From assembly GCA_947503245.1 (NCBI GenBank), contig CANNCV010000003.1:70283-121748 (forward strand): a DNA stretch of 51,466 nucleotides. The letters are read 5' to 3'. The DNA is from an uncultured Sphingomonadaceae bacterium (GTDB taxonomy: Bacteria > Pseudomonadota > Alphaproteobacteria > Sphingomonadales > Sphingomonadaceae). This document shows, one piece after another, positions 18,688-28,290 of the stretch (the first letter of the stretch is position 1; each line of letters opens with the position of its first letter). The translations under genes and the position numbers were made by a program. Under the pieces are notes generated by a model. That model saw nothing but the letters and a program-made list of their open reading frames with translations, ran no database searches and was not told the DNA's origin.

Positions 18688-21600
18688 ATGACCCTTACCA
18701 AACGCCTTAGCAGCAGCGATGTGCCGCTGACATTATGCAATGCAGCAACAAGTGCATTGCCGCTGATTTTAAGTGATATGGTCCGTCAGCATGATGGCCG
18801 CATTATCTATATCGCGCCCGACGATTCTGCGATGAATGATATCGCTTTGGCAGCCGAATATATTGCGCCGGATATTCAAATATTGTCGATGCCGGCATGG
18901 GATTGTCTGCCGTATGACCGTGCATCGCCTTCCGGTGCAGTTGTTGCGCAAAGGCTGAAAACCTTTGTCGCCCTACAACAGAAAAAAACACAGCCATCAT
19001 TAGTGCTGACCACGGCCAATGCACTGGCGCAGCGATGCCTCACACCGTTTCGTGTGCGCCAACACAGCACTGTATTGCGCAGTGGCAACAGTGTCGACCG
19101 CGACGCTTTGACCAGCCAGCTGCAATCGCTGGGTTATAGCCGCACCGACACGGTAGCCGATGTTGGCGAATTTGCTGTGCGCGGCTCGGTACTGGACCTC
19201 TACCCTGCCAATTCCGAACATGGGCTGCGCCTCGACTTTTTTGGGGATGAGATAGAAACTATGCGTTGGTTCGACCCAGCCAATCAGCGCAGTATATCTT
19301 CGGTTGATGAATTTCTGCTGCTTCCGGCATCGGAAATTATGCTGGATGATGAGAGCATAAAGCGCTTCCGTACAGGCTATCGGGAGCATTTTACGGCAGA
19401 GGCGATTAGCGATCCACTTTATCAGTCGATCAGCGAAGGACGCCCTTTGGCAGGCATGGAGCATTGGCTGCCCTTGTTTGAAAAGAATATGGTCAGCCTG
19501 TTTGATCATTTTGCCGAACAGGACATTTTTGTCCGTGATGCCGCCAGTGATAATGTCATACAACAGCGTCATGACGCAGTGTCAGATTATTATCAAAACC
19601 GCATTGAGGCGCAGAAAGCCGATGGCACGACCTATCGGCCCTTACCGCCAAGCGAATTGTATCTGGAACAGGCCGAGCTGCGACAAAAACTTCGTCAATG
19701 GCCTGTGCATCTGACAACAGCCTTTGCCGAACCAGAAAGCGACACCATTGTCGATATGGGTTTTGGATCAAGCCGCGATTTTACGCCTGAGAGAAAAAGC
19801 GAAGCCCCTTTATACCCCAATATCGTTGAGCATATCCGCGCCAATCGTTCTGCCGGCCGGCATACAATAATTGCCAGCTATTCAGAAGGTTCTCGCAGCC
19901 GCATGCATAAGCTGCTCGAAGAGAGCGGCGGCACAGCCATCACTGAGGCTAATAGCTGGATTGAGGCTCAGTCATCTGGCGATAATGCGCCAAAGATTAT
20001 TACACTTGCCCTGGCTAGCGGCTTTGCCAATGACAATCTGGAAGTTCTTACCGAGCAGGATTTGCTGGGTGATCGCTTGGTCAGACGGCGGCGCAAAAAC
20101 CGCAATGCTGACGCGTTTTTAAGCGAACTCTCCTCGCTCGACCCAGGCGATCTTGTGGTCCACGAAGAACATGGCATTGGCCGTTATGATGGTTTGATCT
20201 CCATCCCGGTCGGCCAAAGCCCCCATGATTGTGTAGCGCTAAGCTACGCAGGCAGCGACCGCCTATATGTACCGGTTGAGAATATCGATGTTCTATCCCG
20301 CTATGGCAGCAATAGCGAGACAGTACAGCTTGACCGTCTTGGTGGCGAAGGGTGGCAGCGCCGTAAATCCAAACTAAAAGAACGTATTAGAGCCATTGCT
20401 GCAGAATTGATGCGAACTGCTGCGGCACGTGCTCTGCGCAAATCTGAGCGCGTCACACTGGATGCTGCGCCCTATAGCAGCTTTGTTGACCGTTTCCCTT
20501 ATGAAGAGACGGACGATCAGGAGCGTGTCATTGAAGAAGTCCTTGATGATCTGGCTTCCGGCACGCCCATGGATCGCTTGGTCTGCGGCGATGTCGGCTT
20601 TGGCAAGACCGAAGTCGCCATGCGCGCTGCCTATGCTGTCGCTATGTCCGGTATGCAGGTCGCTATCATTGCACCCACAACCTTATTGGCCCGCCAGCAT
20701 TATGCAGGATTTGTCGAGCGTTTTCGCGGATTCCCGGTCAATATTGGCCGTCTTTCACGTCTTGTCCCACCCGCAGAGGCAAAACGCACCAAAGAGGGTA
20801 TTGCTGATGGTTCTATGGATATTGTCATCGGAACGCATGCGCTGTTGGCCAAATCCATTGATTTTAAGCGTATTGGTCTTGTCATTATTGATGAGGAGCA
20901 AAAATTCGGTGTTACGCATAAGGAGCGGCTGAAACAGCTCAAAGAAACCGTTCATGTCCTGACCCTTACCGCAACACCAATTCCGCGCACATTGCAGATG
21001 GCAATGACCGGCCTGCGGTCCTTATCCGTCATCCAGACACCGCCCGTCGATCGGTTGGCTGTGCGCAGCTATGTTATGCCATGGGATGAGGTAATTTTGC
21101 GCGAAGCCTTGCTGCGTGAACATTATCGCGGTGGGCAGAGCTTTTTCGTCGTCCCGCGTATTAGTGACCTGAAAGAGATTGAAGAATTTCTAAAAGAGCA
21201 TGTGCCGGAAATTACCAGCATAGTCGCTCACGGCCAGATGACACCAACTGTTGTGGAAGAGCGCATGTCGGCCTTTTATGACAAAAAATATGATGTTCTG
21301 CTGTCCACGACGATTGTTGAAAGTGGATTAGACATCCCAACCGCGAATACGCTGATCATTCATCGTGCGGACCGCTTCGGCCTAGGGCAGCTTTACCAGC
21401 TACGCGGGCGTGTCGGTCGCTCCAAAACACGCGCTTATGCCTATTTCACAACACCGCAAGACCGTGTCATCAACGAGACTGCCCAAAAGCGATTAAAAGT
21501 GTTGAGCGATCTCGACAGTTTGGGCGCCGGGTTCCAGCTTGCAAGCCATGATCTTGATATTCGCGGCGCCGGCAATTTGGTTGGCGATGAACAATCAGGT

Positions 21601-22149
21601 CATATTCGCGAAGTTGGTTTCGAACTTTACCAGTCACTTCTGGAAGACGCCATATTGGCTGCAAAAGCAGGCGATACCGGCATTGCTAAAGACAGTTTCT
21701 CACCGCAAATTACTGTTGATGCGCCGATATTGATCCCTGAAGATTATGTGCCTGATCTTGCTGTGCGAATGGCGCTATATCGCCGCCTGAACAATGTTGA
21801 AAATGCGCAAGAGCTAGAGAGCTTTGCCGCAGAGATGATCGACAGATTTGGGAAATTGCCAGAGCCGACGGAAAATCTGATCAAGATCATCCAGATCAAA
21901 CTCAACTGTCTGAAAGCCAATATCGCCAAAATCGATATGGGCGCGCGCGGCGCATTGGTTACCTTTCACAATGATAATTTCAAAAATGTCGAAGGGTTGC
22001 TGGCTTATGTTGAACGGCTAAAAGGCACCGCTAAAATCCGCCCAGACCAGAAATTAATGATCTCTCGTGTCTGGAGAGATCCGCAATCGCGCCTTAATGG
22101 CTTGATACAATTGTCCAAAGGTTTGGCCGCCATTGCTGCAAAGGCTTGA
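18688..22149 (+). CDS. mfd: Transcription-repair coupling factor
   Basis: Mfd displaces stalled RNA polymerase and recruits the UvrAB machinery. The 1,153-residue protein has an N-terminal UvrB-like module (about 1-340), the RNA polymerase-interacting domain with VVHEEHGIGRYDGL (about 488-550), a RecG-like translocase with Walker A GDVGFGKT (634-641), DEEQKFGV, TATPIPRTL and QLRGRVGRSKTRAY, and the C-terminal TRCF domain (about 1,000-1,110). The ATG start has a poor Shine-Dalgarno. It ends 6 bases from the convergent EAL gene. Complete and typical. Confidence 0.97.
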   Translation: MTLTKRLSSSDVPLTLCNAATSALPLILSDMVRQHDGRIIYIAPDDSAMNDIALAAEYIAPDIQILSMPAWDCLPYDRASPSGAVVAQRLKTFVALQQKKTQPSLVLTTANALAQRCLTPFRVRQHSTVLRSGNSVDRDALTSQLQSLGYSRTDTVADVGEFAVRGSVLDLYPANSEHGLRLDFFGDEIETMRWFDPANQRSISSVDEFLLLPASEIMLDDESIKRFRTGYREHFTAEAISDPLYQSISEGRPLAGMEHWLPLFEKNMVSLFDHFAEQDIFVRDAASDNVIQQRHDAVSDYYQNRIEAQKADGTTYRPLPPSELYLEQAELRQKLRQWPVHLTTAFAEPESDTIVDMGFGSSRDFTPERKSEAPLYPNIVEHIRANRSAGRHTIIASYSEGSRSRMHKLLEESGGTAITEANSWIEAQSSGDNAPKIITLALASGFANDNLEVLTEQDLLGDRLVRRRRKNRNADAFLSELSSLDPGDLVVHEEHGIGRYDGLISIPVGQSPHDCVALSYAGSDRLYVPVENIDVLSRYGSNSETVQLDRLGGEGWQRRKSKLKERIRAIAAELMRTAAARALRKSERVTLDAAPYSSFVDRFPYEETDDQERVIEEVLDDLASGTPMDRLVCGDVGFGKTEVAMRAAYAVAMSGMQVAIIAPTTLLARQHYAGFVERFRGFPVNIGRLSRLVPPAEAKRTKEGIADGSMDIVIGTHALLAKSIDFKRIGLVIIDEEQKFGVTHKERLKQLKETVHVLTLTATPIPRTLQMAMTGLRSLSVIQTPPVDRLAVRSYVMPWDEVILREALLREHYRGGQSFFVVPRISDLKEIEEFLKEHVPEITSIVAHGQMTPTVVEERMSAFYDKKYDVLLSTTIVESGLDIPTANTLIIHRADRFGLGQLYQLRGRVGRSKTRAYAYFTTPQDRVINETAQKRLKVLSDLDSLGAGFQLASHDLDIRGAGNLVGDEQSGHIREVGFELYQSLLEDAILAAKAGDTGIAKDSFSPQITVDAPILIPEDYVPDLAVRMALYRRLNNVENAQELESFAAEMIDRFGKLPEPTENLIKIIQIKLNCLKANIAKIDMGARGALVTFHNDNFKNVEGLLAYVERLKGTAKIRPDQKLMISRVWRDPQSRLNGLIQLSKGLAAIAAKA

Positions 22150-22155
22150 TAGCGC

Positions 22156-23760
22156 TTAGTTGGCGCGCAGAGCAAAGGTTATGAAATCGTCAGGATGCAT
22201 AGCTTTCCCGCCAAGATATCCTTGATAATATTGGCAGCCCTCCTCTGCCAATAGATCGCGCTGTTCTTCTGTTTCAACACCCTCTGCAACAAGCTCCAGA
22301 TTGAGTGCCCGGCCAAGCGCGATGATTGAGCGAACAATGACCCGGTCACGTGGTGAGCCTTCTATATCAACGCTCATCGCACCATCTAGCTTCAAATAAT
22401 CCAGCGGCAATGATTTCAAATATAACAGGCTAGAAAACCCAGTGCCAAAATCATCAATGGCAACACGCATCCCTTGTTCACGCAATTTAACGCAAAGTTT
22501 GGATGCGCGATCAAGATTGCTGATCAGATCAGTTTCGGTGATTTCAACCGTTAGGCATTGCGGGTTGAATTGCGAGCGCTTGAGCATCGCTCCAAAGCGC
22601 GCAACGAAATCGGGTGCAGCAAAATCATAAGCTGTCAAATTGATAGACAGCCGCAAATCAGAAAGAGCTGCTGGCCATTGTGACGCCTTTTGCAGAGCTT
22701 CCAGCTGAATATATTCCGATAAAGGCTGCATCAGTCCTGCACGTTCGGCAACATTGAACAAAATAGAAGCGCCAAGCTCACCCATTTTGGGGTGTTCCCA
22801 TCTCGCCAGCGCCTCTGCGCCAGTCAGATGGCCATTTTGCAGAGAAAATTGCGGCTGAAAACGGACAACAATTTCACCATTGTTCAGCGCTTCTGCCAAA
22901 TCATGCTCTAATGTGGTGGAGAAAATCTGATCTAGATCTGTATCACGATCAGCCCATTTAACATGGGTTGAGGCATCATTTTGCGCATGCTCCAAACCAG
23001 CGACCAAACGTTTGACAAATTGATCGACCGCCTCATCAGGACGCCGTCTTGCAAGCGCAATATTGGCGCTAAGCATCAGCATATCCTGATCATCCAGGCT
23101 GGTGTCACGTACCATAGTGACAATCTCACCCGCCATCCATTGCCATTTTGTCCGGTCAACAACGCTATCAATCAACACAAAAAATCCATCTGCCGTTCGC
23201 CCAATTTCAACGTCGCGCCCTAACGAATCACGAGCGAACAAAGCCAGTTTTTGTTGGAGGAGCTGCAAAACTGTGTTGATTGTGCTGCGCCCATGGCGAT
23301 TGTTCATCAGCGGCAATTGGCCCAATGAAATCATCATTGCGAATAATGCAGACCCCTGCAATGCGTTGATTGTATCAACAATCACCGGTGGGGCAGTCAT
23401 AGCCGCCTTGTGCTGATAGTTTTTTCCTGCCCTGGCCATATCTTTCTGTACAGCCATTTGCAGCACAGCATTCACGCGGTTCAATCCATCATCAGAATAG
23501 AGATAATGTCGCGATCCTGGCGGGGCCATATAGCTCGTATCCGACAACAACCAGATTGTCGATGCGCCATTCTCTTCTACGGTTTTATCCGGCGCTATAT
23601 GTTCCTGCTCATCACCAAAGCGCAAAATCGCATCATGGGGATCATCAGTTCCGACCAACTCACAATGCAGCGCAGAGAAATGCTGAGCAATCGCGCGATA
23701 TTTCTCATCAGAGAAATATGCCATATTGCTTATTGCAAGACGAATTGTGTCCTCGGTCAC
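22156..23760 (-). CDS. EAL-domain c-di-GMP phosphodiesterase with degenerate GGDEF
   Basis: The protein (534 residues) should hydrolyse c-di-GMP to pGpG. The EAL domain (about 280-530) keeps the key residues: EAL at 316-318, Asn in SINLTAYDF, Glu in VEITETD, DDFGTG (436-441), Glu493 in AEGVE, and Gln513 in YYQGYL. Residues about 130-260 look like a GGDEF domain in which the signature is replaced by TADGFF (189-194), so it should not make c-di-GMP and may only sense GTP or dimerise. The N-terminal 120 residues resemble a small receiver or sensory domain that I cannot name. No signal peptide or membrane span is seen. The start is GTG at 23760, with AGAGAG upstream. It is divergent from nadK. 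Confidence 0.9.
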   Translation of the reverse strand: MTEDTIRLAISNMAYFSDEKYRAIAQHFSALHCELVGTDDPHDAILRFGDEQEHIAPDKTVEENGASTIWLLSDTSYMAPPGSRHYLYSDDGLNRVNAVLQMAVQKDMARAGKNYQHKAAMTAPPVIVDTINALQGSALFAMMISLGQLPLMNNRHGRSTINTVLQLLQQKLALFARDSLGRDVEIGRTADGFFVLIDSVVDRTKWQWMAGEIVTMVRDTSLDDQDMLMLSANIALARRRPDEAVDQFVKRLVAGLEHAQNDASTHVKWADRDTDLDQIFSTTLEHDLAEALNNGEIVVRFQPQFSLQNGHLTGAEALARWEHPKMGELGASILFNVAERAGLMQPLSEYIQLEALQKASQWPAALSDLRLSINLTAYDFAAPDFVARFGAMLKRSQFNPQCLTVEITETDLISNLDRASKLCVKLREQGMRVAIDDFGTGFSSLLYLKSLPLDYLKLDGAMSVDIEGSPRDRVIVRSIIALGRALNLELVAEGVETEEQRDLLAEEGCQYYQGYLGGKAMHPDDFITFALRAN

Positions 23761-23899
23761 TGCATACTCTCTATAATGTGCCCTAAATAGTGATGCTCGA
23801 CATCATCTTGACAGTTTTCTATAAGTGCAAGCTGTTAATACATTATCCTCGCCATTCGCGAAGCCACTATTATTTTTTGCATATAAATTGGGAAGTCTT

Positions 23900-24682
23900 A
23901 TGCCAGCGATTGAAAAAACAGCGCTGATTGTTTCGCCCACGCCAGATGCCGAAGAAGCAGAGGCATTGATGCGCAAAAAATATGACTGGTGCGCACTTGA
24001 AGAAGCCGAAACTGTGGTGGTTTTGGGCGGGGACGGTTTCATGCTGCAAGCACTGCACATGATGCTCGACCATGACCGTATATTGCCAGCTTTTGGTATG
24101 AATTTGGGCACTGTCGGCTTTTTGATGAATATATGGGATGGGAAGTGCGACGATTTCGCTAAGCGCCTTGCCCGCGCCAAGCCGTTTGCCGTCTCCCCCT
24201 TGCAAATGACCGCCACAACAATGGATGATCGCGTAATTGCGCAGCCTGCGATCAACGAAGTGTCTTTACTACGCGAGACGCGCCAAACAGCTAAGCTTGA
24301 AGTATCGGTCAATGGCCATATCAAATTGTCAGAGCTGGTATGCGATGGCGTTTTGGTGGCAACGCCAGCAGGTTCAACCGCGTATAATCTATCGGCCAAC
24401 GGCCCGATTCTTCCTTTAGGATCAGACATGCTAGCCCTGACCCCCATAAGTCCCTTTCGTCCAAGACGATGGAAGGGTGCCATATTGCCCGATTCGTCGC
24501 GCATCGAGTTTCGTGTGTTGGAAGAACAGAAACGCCCGGTCAGCGTGGTCGCAGATCAAAAAGAAATTCGTGATATTCGGCATATTTCTATCGCTAAAGA
24601 CCCTGCAAGAACGCTGACATTGCTATTTGATCCAGAGCATAGTTTGGATGATCGCATCGCAACTGAACAATTTGTTGTTTGA
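23900..24682 (+). CDS. nadK: NAD kinase
   Basis: NadK phosphorylates NAD to NADP. The 260-residue protein has the family motifs VVLGGDGFML (GGDG), NLGTVGFLMN, and TPAGSTAYNLSANGPILP. I chose ATG 23900 because GGGAAG sits 4-9 bases upstream and the protein then has the short N-terminus usual for alphaproteobacteria; the frame is open from a GTG at 23825, with a sequence unlike the family. It is followed at 65 bases by tRNA-Asn. Complete. Confidence 0.95.
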   Translation: MPAIEKTALIVSPTPDAEEAEALMRKKYDWCALEEAETVVVLGGDGFMLQALHMMLDHDRILPAFGMNLGTVGFLMNIWDGKCDDFAKRLARAKPFAVSPLQMTATTMDDRVIAQPAINEVSLLRETRQTAKLEVSVNGHIKLSELVCDGVLVATPAGSTAYNLSANGPILPLGSDMLALTPISPFRPRRWKGAILPDSSRIEFRVLEEQKRPVSVVADQKEIRDIRHISIAKDPARTLTLLFDPEHSLDDRIATEQFVV

Positions 24683-24746
24683 ACGCTTGCCAAACCTAGA
24701 ATCATGTTGCTATAAGCTTCCTCGCTTCGAAGCGATTTGAAGCTGC

Positions 24747-24821
24747 TCCCCGATAGCTCAGTGGTAGAGCATTCGACTGTTAATCGAATGGCCGTTGGTT
24801 CGAACCCAACTCGGGGAGCCA
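24747..24821 (+). tRNA. tRNA-Asn (anticodon GUU)
   Basis: A full cloverleaf of 75 bases: acceptor arm TCCCCGA/TCGGGGA, D arm GCTC/GAGC, anticodon stem TTCGA/TCGAA with loop CTGTTAA (anticodon GTT), T arm GTTGG/CCAAC with TTCGAAC loop, and an encoded CCA end. The anticodon reads AAC and AAU. Apparent peptides over it on both strands are tRNA artefacts. Confidence 0.97.
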
Positions 24822-24925
24822 CTTTTTCCAAAGCTTCAACAAATGCATGTAGAAACAGCTATGCGGTTAATATGCAGCGCTATAACCAGACGAGCAGCGA
24901 ACTTGTTTGTCTAACAACTATGCAC

Positions 24926-24961
24926 ATAAGAAAAGCCCGCATAGCCGGGCTATACGGGCTT
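24926..24961 (-). terminator. Rho-independent terminator of secA
   Basis: On the minus strand AAGCCCGTATAGCC pairs with GGCTATGCGGGCTT (one wobble pair), then TTTTCTTAT follows. It begins 45 bases after the secA stop. The stem also exists on the plus strand, where the following T run is weak, so it may help to end tRNA read-through. Confidence 0.85.
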
Positions 24962-25005
24962 AGTCTCTTATAGAGCTGGCTTGACCGCCCGCTCATTATT
25001 CTTTC

Positions 25006-27744
25006 TTAGCGCACAACACCATGGCATTGCTTATATTTACGTCCAGAACCGCATGGGCACGGCGCATTACGACTAATTTCCTGATCAGCATAAGGGTTTT
25101 CTGTGCCCGGATTGGCAGCAGGAATGCGCTGTTGCGGTGGCAATTGGGTAGACACCAGACCAAGGCTACCGCCGTCAACATCATCGCTATTATCTTCACC
25201 GGTTAACGGATCGATATGCGTCGTTAGAAAGTCTGGAAGCTCCGGTAGCTCAGCCATATCCGGAACCGCTACGCGATAGTCGCTTGTATGAACGGTGCGC
25301 GTTACTTCTTCGCGAATCGTCTCAAGCAAGCGCTCAAACATACCAAATGCTTCCTGCTTATATTCGTTCAACGGCGTTTTTTGCGCATAGGCTCGTAAGA
25401 AAACCACCTGACGCAATGCATCAAGCGTGGAAAGATGCTCTTTCCAATTATGATCGAGAACCTGCAGCATGATCGACTTTTGAATATCTTTCCAGATACT
25501 GCGATCTAGATCGCCTGTCTTCGTTGCTACCAGTTCCGCCGATAGAGCAGTCAACCGCTCCTCGATGATAGGTTGGTCGAGTGTATCCTCTTGCATCCAC
25601 GCATCAATATCCGGCTCAGCCGCCAATACGGATTTCACCCGCTCTTTAAGCCCTTCAATATTCCATTGCTCAGGATATGATCCCTCTGGGCAATTTTCAT
25701 AAACAATGCTCGATATGGTATCGAGGCGCATATTCTCGATATCTTCTTCAGCATCATCGCCATCCATAATCTCGGCGCGTTGGTCATAGATAACCTTACG
25801 CTGGTCGTTCATCACATCATCATATTCAACGACCTGCTTACGAATATCGTAATTGCGTGATTCCACTTTTTTCTGCGCTGTCTCAATCGCTTTCGAAAGC
25901 CATTTTGAGCCAATAGCCTCACCATCTGCCAGATTTTTGTTCATCATTTTTGCAAATAAGGTGTCCGGGCCGAAGATACGCAGAAGGTCATCTTCCAGAC
26001 AAAGATAGAAACGACTCAACCCCGGATCACCTTGACGACCAGAACGGCCGCGCAGCTGATTATCAATCCGGCGGCTCTCGTGGCGCTCCGTACCCAGAAC
26101 AAAAAGGCCACCTGCTTCGAGAACTTTACGTTTCTCTTCTTCGACTTCCGCAGTCAGCTTCTCCAGTGCAGCATCATATTCTGCACCTTCGGGGATATCG
26201 CTTAACTCATCAGCGATACGAAATTCCAAATTGCCACCTAGCTGAATATCTGTGCCACGGCCTGCCATGTTGGTGGCGATTGTCACTGCGCCAATACGCC
26301 CTGCCTGTGCCACAATATGCGCCTCACGCTCATGCTGACGCGCGTTCAAAACTTCATGACTTACGCCTTCTTTCACCAAAAATTCGGATAGCAATTCCGA
26401 CTTTTCGATAGAAACCGTGCCGACCAATATTGGTTGGCCAATATCATTTTTCTCTTTGATGGCTTTGGCAATGGCTTGGAATTTGTCGATCGTATTTTTG
26501 TAAAACTCGTCATCCTCGTCAATACGCTGCACTGCGACATTGGTTGGGATAGACACAACATCCATTTTGTAAATGTCAAAAAATTCCGCCGCCTCTGTCG
26601 CTGCCGTACCTGTCATGCCTGACAATTTGGGGTACATACGGAAATAATTCTGGAACGTAATTGACGCCAAAGTCTGGTTTTCCGGCTTGATGTCAACACC
26701 TTCTTTGGCTTCCACGGCCTGGTGCAAGCCATTGGACCAGCGCCGTCCATCCATCATACGTCCGGTAAATTCATCGATGATGATGACTTTGCCGTCTTTC
26801 ACAATGTAATCAGTGTCGACTTTGAAAAGCGCATTGGCTTTCAAAGCTTGGTCCAGATGATGCACGACCTGCGTATTTTCATAATCATAAAGATTAGAGC
26901 CAACCAACAGACCTGCGGCTTCCAGCAATCGTTCCGCTTTTTCCGTACCATCTTCGGTCAAGGTTACAGAGCGGGTCTTCTCGTCTTTCTCATAATCTTC
27001 TTCGGTAATTTCCTGCACGATTTCATTAACCGAAACATACAGCTCTGACTTATCATCAGTCGGACCAGAGATAATCAATGGGGTACGCGCTTCATCGATC
27101 AAAATGGAGTCAACCTCATCAACAATGGCGAAGTTAAAAGGCCGCTGCACCATATCGGCCCGGCTGTGCTTCATATTGTCGCGCAGATAATCAAAACCCA
27201 GCTCATTATTGGTGGCATAGGCAATATCGGCTTGATAGGCGGCTTTACGATCATCTTCTGAGATGTTCGGGACGATTACTCCGGTTGTCAGGCCCAGATA
27301 ACGATAGACCTGCCCCATCCACTCACAGTCACGCTGTGCCAAATAATCATTCACAGTGACAACATGAACGCCTTTGCCTTCAATAGCATTGAGGTAACAG
27401 GCCAGTGTTGCCACCAGCGTTTTGCCCTCACCTGTGCGCATTTCGGCAATCTCACCGCGATGCAGAACGATACCGCCGACCATCTGCACATCGAAATGCC
27501 GCATACCCAATACACGGCGAGAAGCCTCACGCACGGTTGCAAATGCTTCAGGCAAAATATCGTCCAGTGTTTCGCCAGCGGCCAATCTGTCGCGAAATGC
27601 TTGTGTTTGGCCGATAAGTTGCTCTTCGCTTTTCGCTTCCATCTCTGGTTCGAATGCGTTGATTTTGGCAACAACCTTCATCAATGATTTGACGTAACGA
27701 TCATTTGCAGAGCCGAAAAGGCCTTTGGCGAATTTGCCCAACAT
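25006..27744 (-). CDS. secA: Preprotein translocase ATPase SecA
   Basis: SecA drives post-translational export through SecYEG. The 912-residue protein has Walker A MRTGEGKT (102-109), the DEAD-like [14 protein letters not shown], the preprotein-binding domain, motif VI region [11 protein letters not shown], the helical scaffold, and at the C-terminus the SEC-C zinc motif [17 protein letters not shown] (about 893-909), which binds SecB and phospholipid. AAAGGA lies about 9 bases before the ATG. The length is typical for alphaproteobacteria. A small secreted-protein gene with its own terminator lies upstream on the same strand. Confidence 0.97.
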   Translation of the reverse strand: MLGKFAKGLFGSANDRYVKSLMKVVAKINAFEPEMEAKSEEQLIGQTQAFRDRLAAGETLDDILPEAFATVREASRRVLGMRHFDVQMVGGIVLHRGEIAEMRTGEGKTLVATLACYLNAIEGKGVHVVTVNDYLAQRDCEWMGQVYRYLGLTTGVIVPNISEDDRKAAYQADIAYATNNELGFDYLRDNMKHSRADMVQRPFNFAIVDEVDSILIDEARTPLIISGPTDDKSELYVSVNEIVQEITEEDYEKDEKTRSVTLTEDGTEKAERLLEAAGLLVGSNLYDYENTQVVHHLDQALKANALFKVDTDYIVKDGKVIIIDEFTGRMMDGRRWSNGLHQAVEAKEGVDIKPENQTLASITFQNYFRMYPKLSGMTGTAATEAAEFFDIYKMDVVSIPTNVAVQRIDEDDEFYKNTIDKFQAIAKAIKEKNDIGQPILVGTVSIEKSELLSEFLVKEGVSHEVLNARQHEREAHIVAQAGRIGAVTIATNMAGRGTDIQLGGNLEFRIADELSDIPEGAEYDAALEKLTAEVEEEKRKVLEAGGLFVLGTERHESRRIDNQLRGRSGRQGDPGLSRFYLCLEDDLLRIFGPDTLFAKMMNKNLADGEAIGSKWLSKAIETAQKKVESRNYDIRKQVVEYDDVMNDQRKVIYDQRAEIMDGDDAEEDIENMRLDTISSIVYENCPEGSYPEQWNIEGLKERVKSVLAAEPDIDAWMQEDTLDQPIIEERLTALSAELVATKTGDLDRSIWKDIQKSIMLQVLDHNWKEHLSTLDALRQVVFLRAYAQKTPLNEYKQEAFGMFERLLETIREEVTRTVHTSDYRVAVPDMAELPELPDFLTTHIDPLTGEDNSDDVDGGSLGLVSTQLPPQQRIPAANPGTENPYADQEISRNAPCPCGSGRKYKQCHGVVR

Positions 27745-27825
27745 GGTGGAGTTCCTTTTGGAAATTTATAAAAACGGCCGATTTCGCCGCGAATTTTCTG
27801 AAGAAATATACGTCAATAAGACGCG

Positions 27826-27859
27826 AAAAACTGCTTTGCCCTTAATGCACAAGCAAAGC
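27826..27859 (-). terminator. Probable terminator after the small secreted-protein gene
   Basis: On the minus strand GCTTTGC pairs with GCAAAGC around a 13-base loop and is followed by AGTTTTT. It lies 11 bases after the stop of the 89-residue gene, so secA probably has its own promoter. Confidence 0.6.
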
Positions 27860-27870
27860 TTAGGCTGAAT

Positions 27871-28140
27871 CTATTCGCGTGCGCGGTCCGATAAATAGAC
27901 GGGCACATTATATAGTGATGTCGGATTATCGCCATCCAGCGCAATTGCAGCGGCCATATGCCGCACAAAAGCAGCACTGACATAGGCAAATAATGATGCC
28001 GGAGCCGCTTGATCCTGTCGCTCAGTCGCGGCAAGCATTTGCGCAGCATCAACGGCAATGGGCGCAGCAACGCGTGCTTCCGCTGCGTGCGGAACGGCCA
28101 AGCCTGTCAAAATAGCAAAAAGATAAATAAGACTGCGCAT
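27871..28140 (-). CDS. Small secreted protein of unknown function
   Basis: A short 89-residue protein, not recognised. The N-terminus is a good Sec signal peptide (MRSLIYLFAILTGLAVP with AEA just before the likely cleavage near residue 23), so the mature protein would be about 66 residues in the periplasm. The mature part is Ala-rich with AAFVRHMAAAIALDG and VPVYLSDRARE and has no cysteine or known motif. It is directly upstream of secA on the same strand and divergent from argJ. The signal peptide, a proper stop and a following terminator support that it is real. Confidence 0.65.
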   Translation of the reverse strand: MRSLIYLFAILTGLAVPHAAEARVAAPIAVDAAQMLAATERQDQAAPASLFAYVSAAFVRHMAAAIALDGDNPTSLYNVPVYLSDRARE

Positions 28141-28290
28141 AATAAACTGGCTTCTACATAATTATGAAGCCTGCATACGTCCATAGTTATAATCATATAT
28201 TAGCAGGCTGTAAAAACTTGCCTTGCAGAATATCGCAAGATCGGCCTAACCCACAATTCATAATATTGCGATTAATTTGAGAAATTCTGT

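Noticed and set aside
24556-24831. Minus-strand frame with VGFEPTAIRL and plus-strand frame with SSVVEHSTVN
   Set aside because: These are the well-known false peptides read from tRNA genes; here they cover tRNA-Asn and the end of nadK.
25950-26411. 153-residue plus-strand frame
   Set aside because: It is antisense to secA, with no start signal or recognisable domain.
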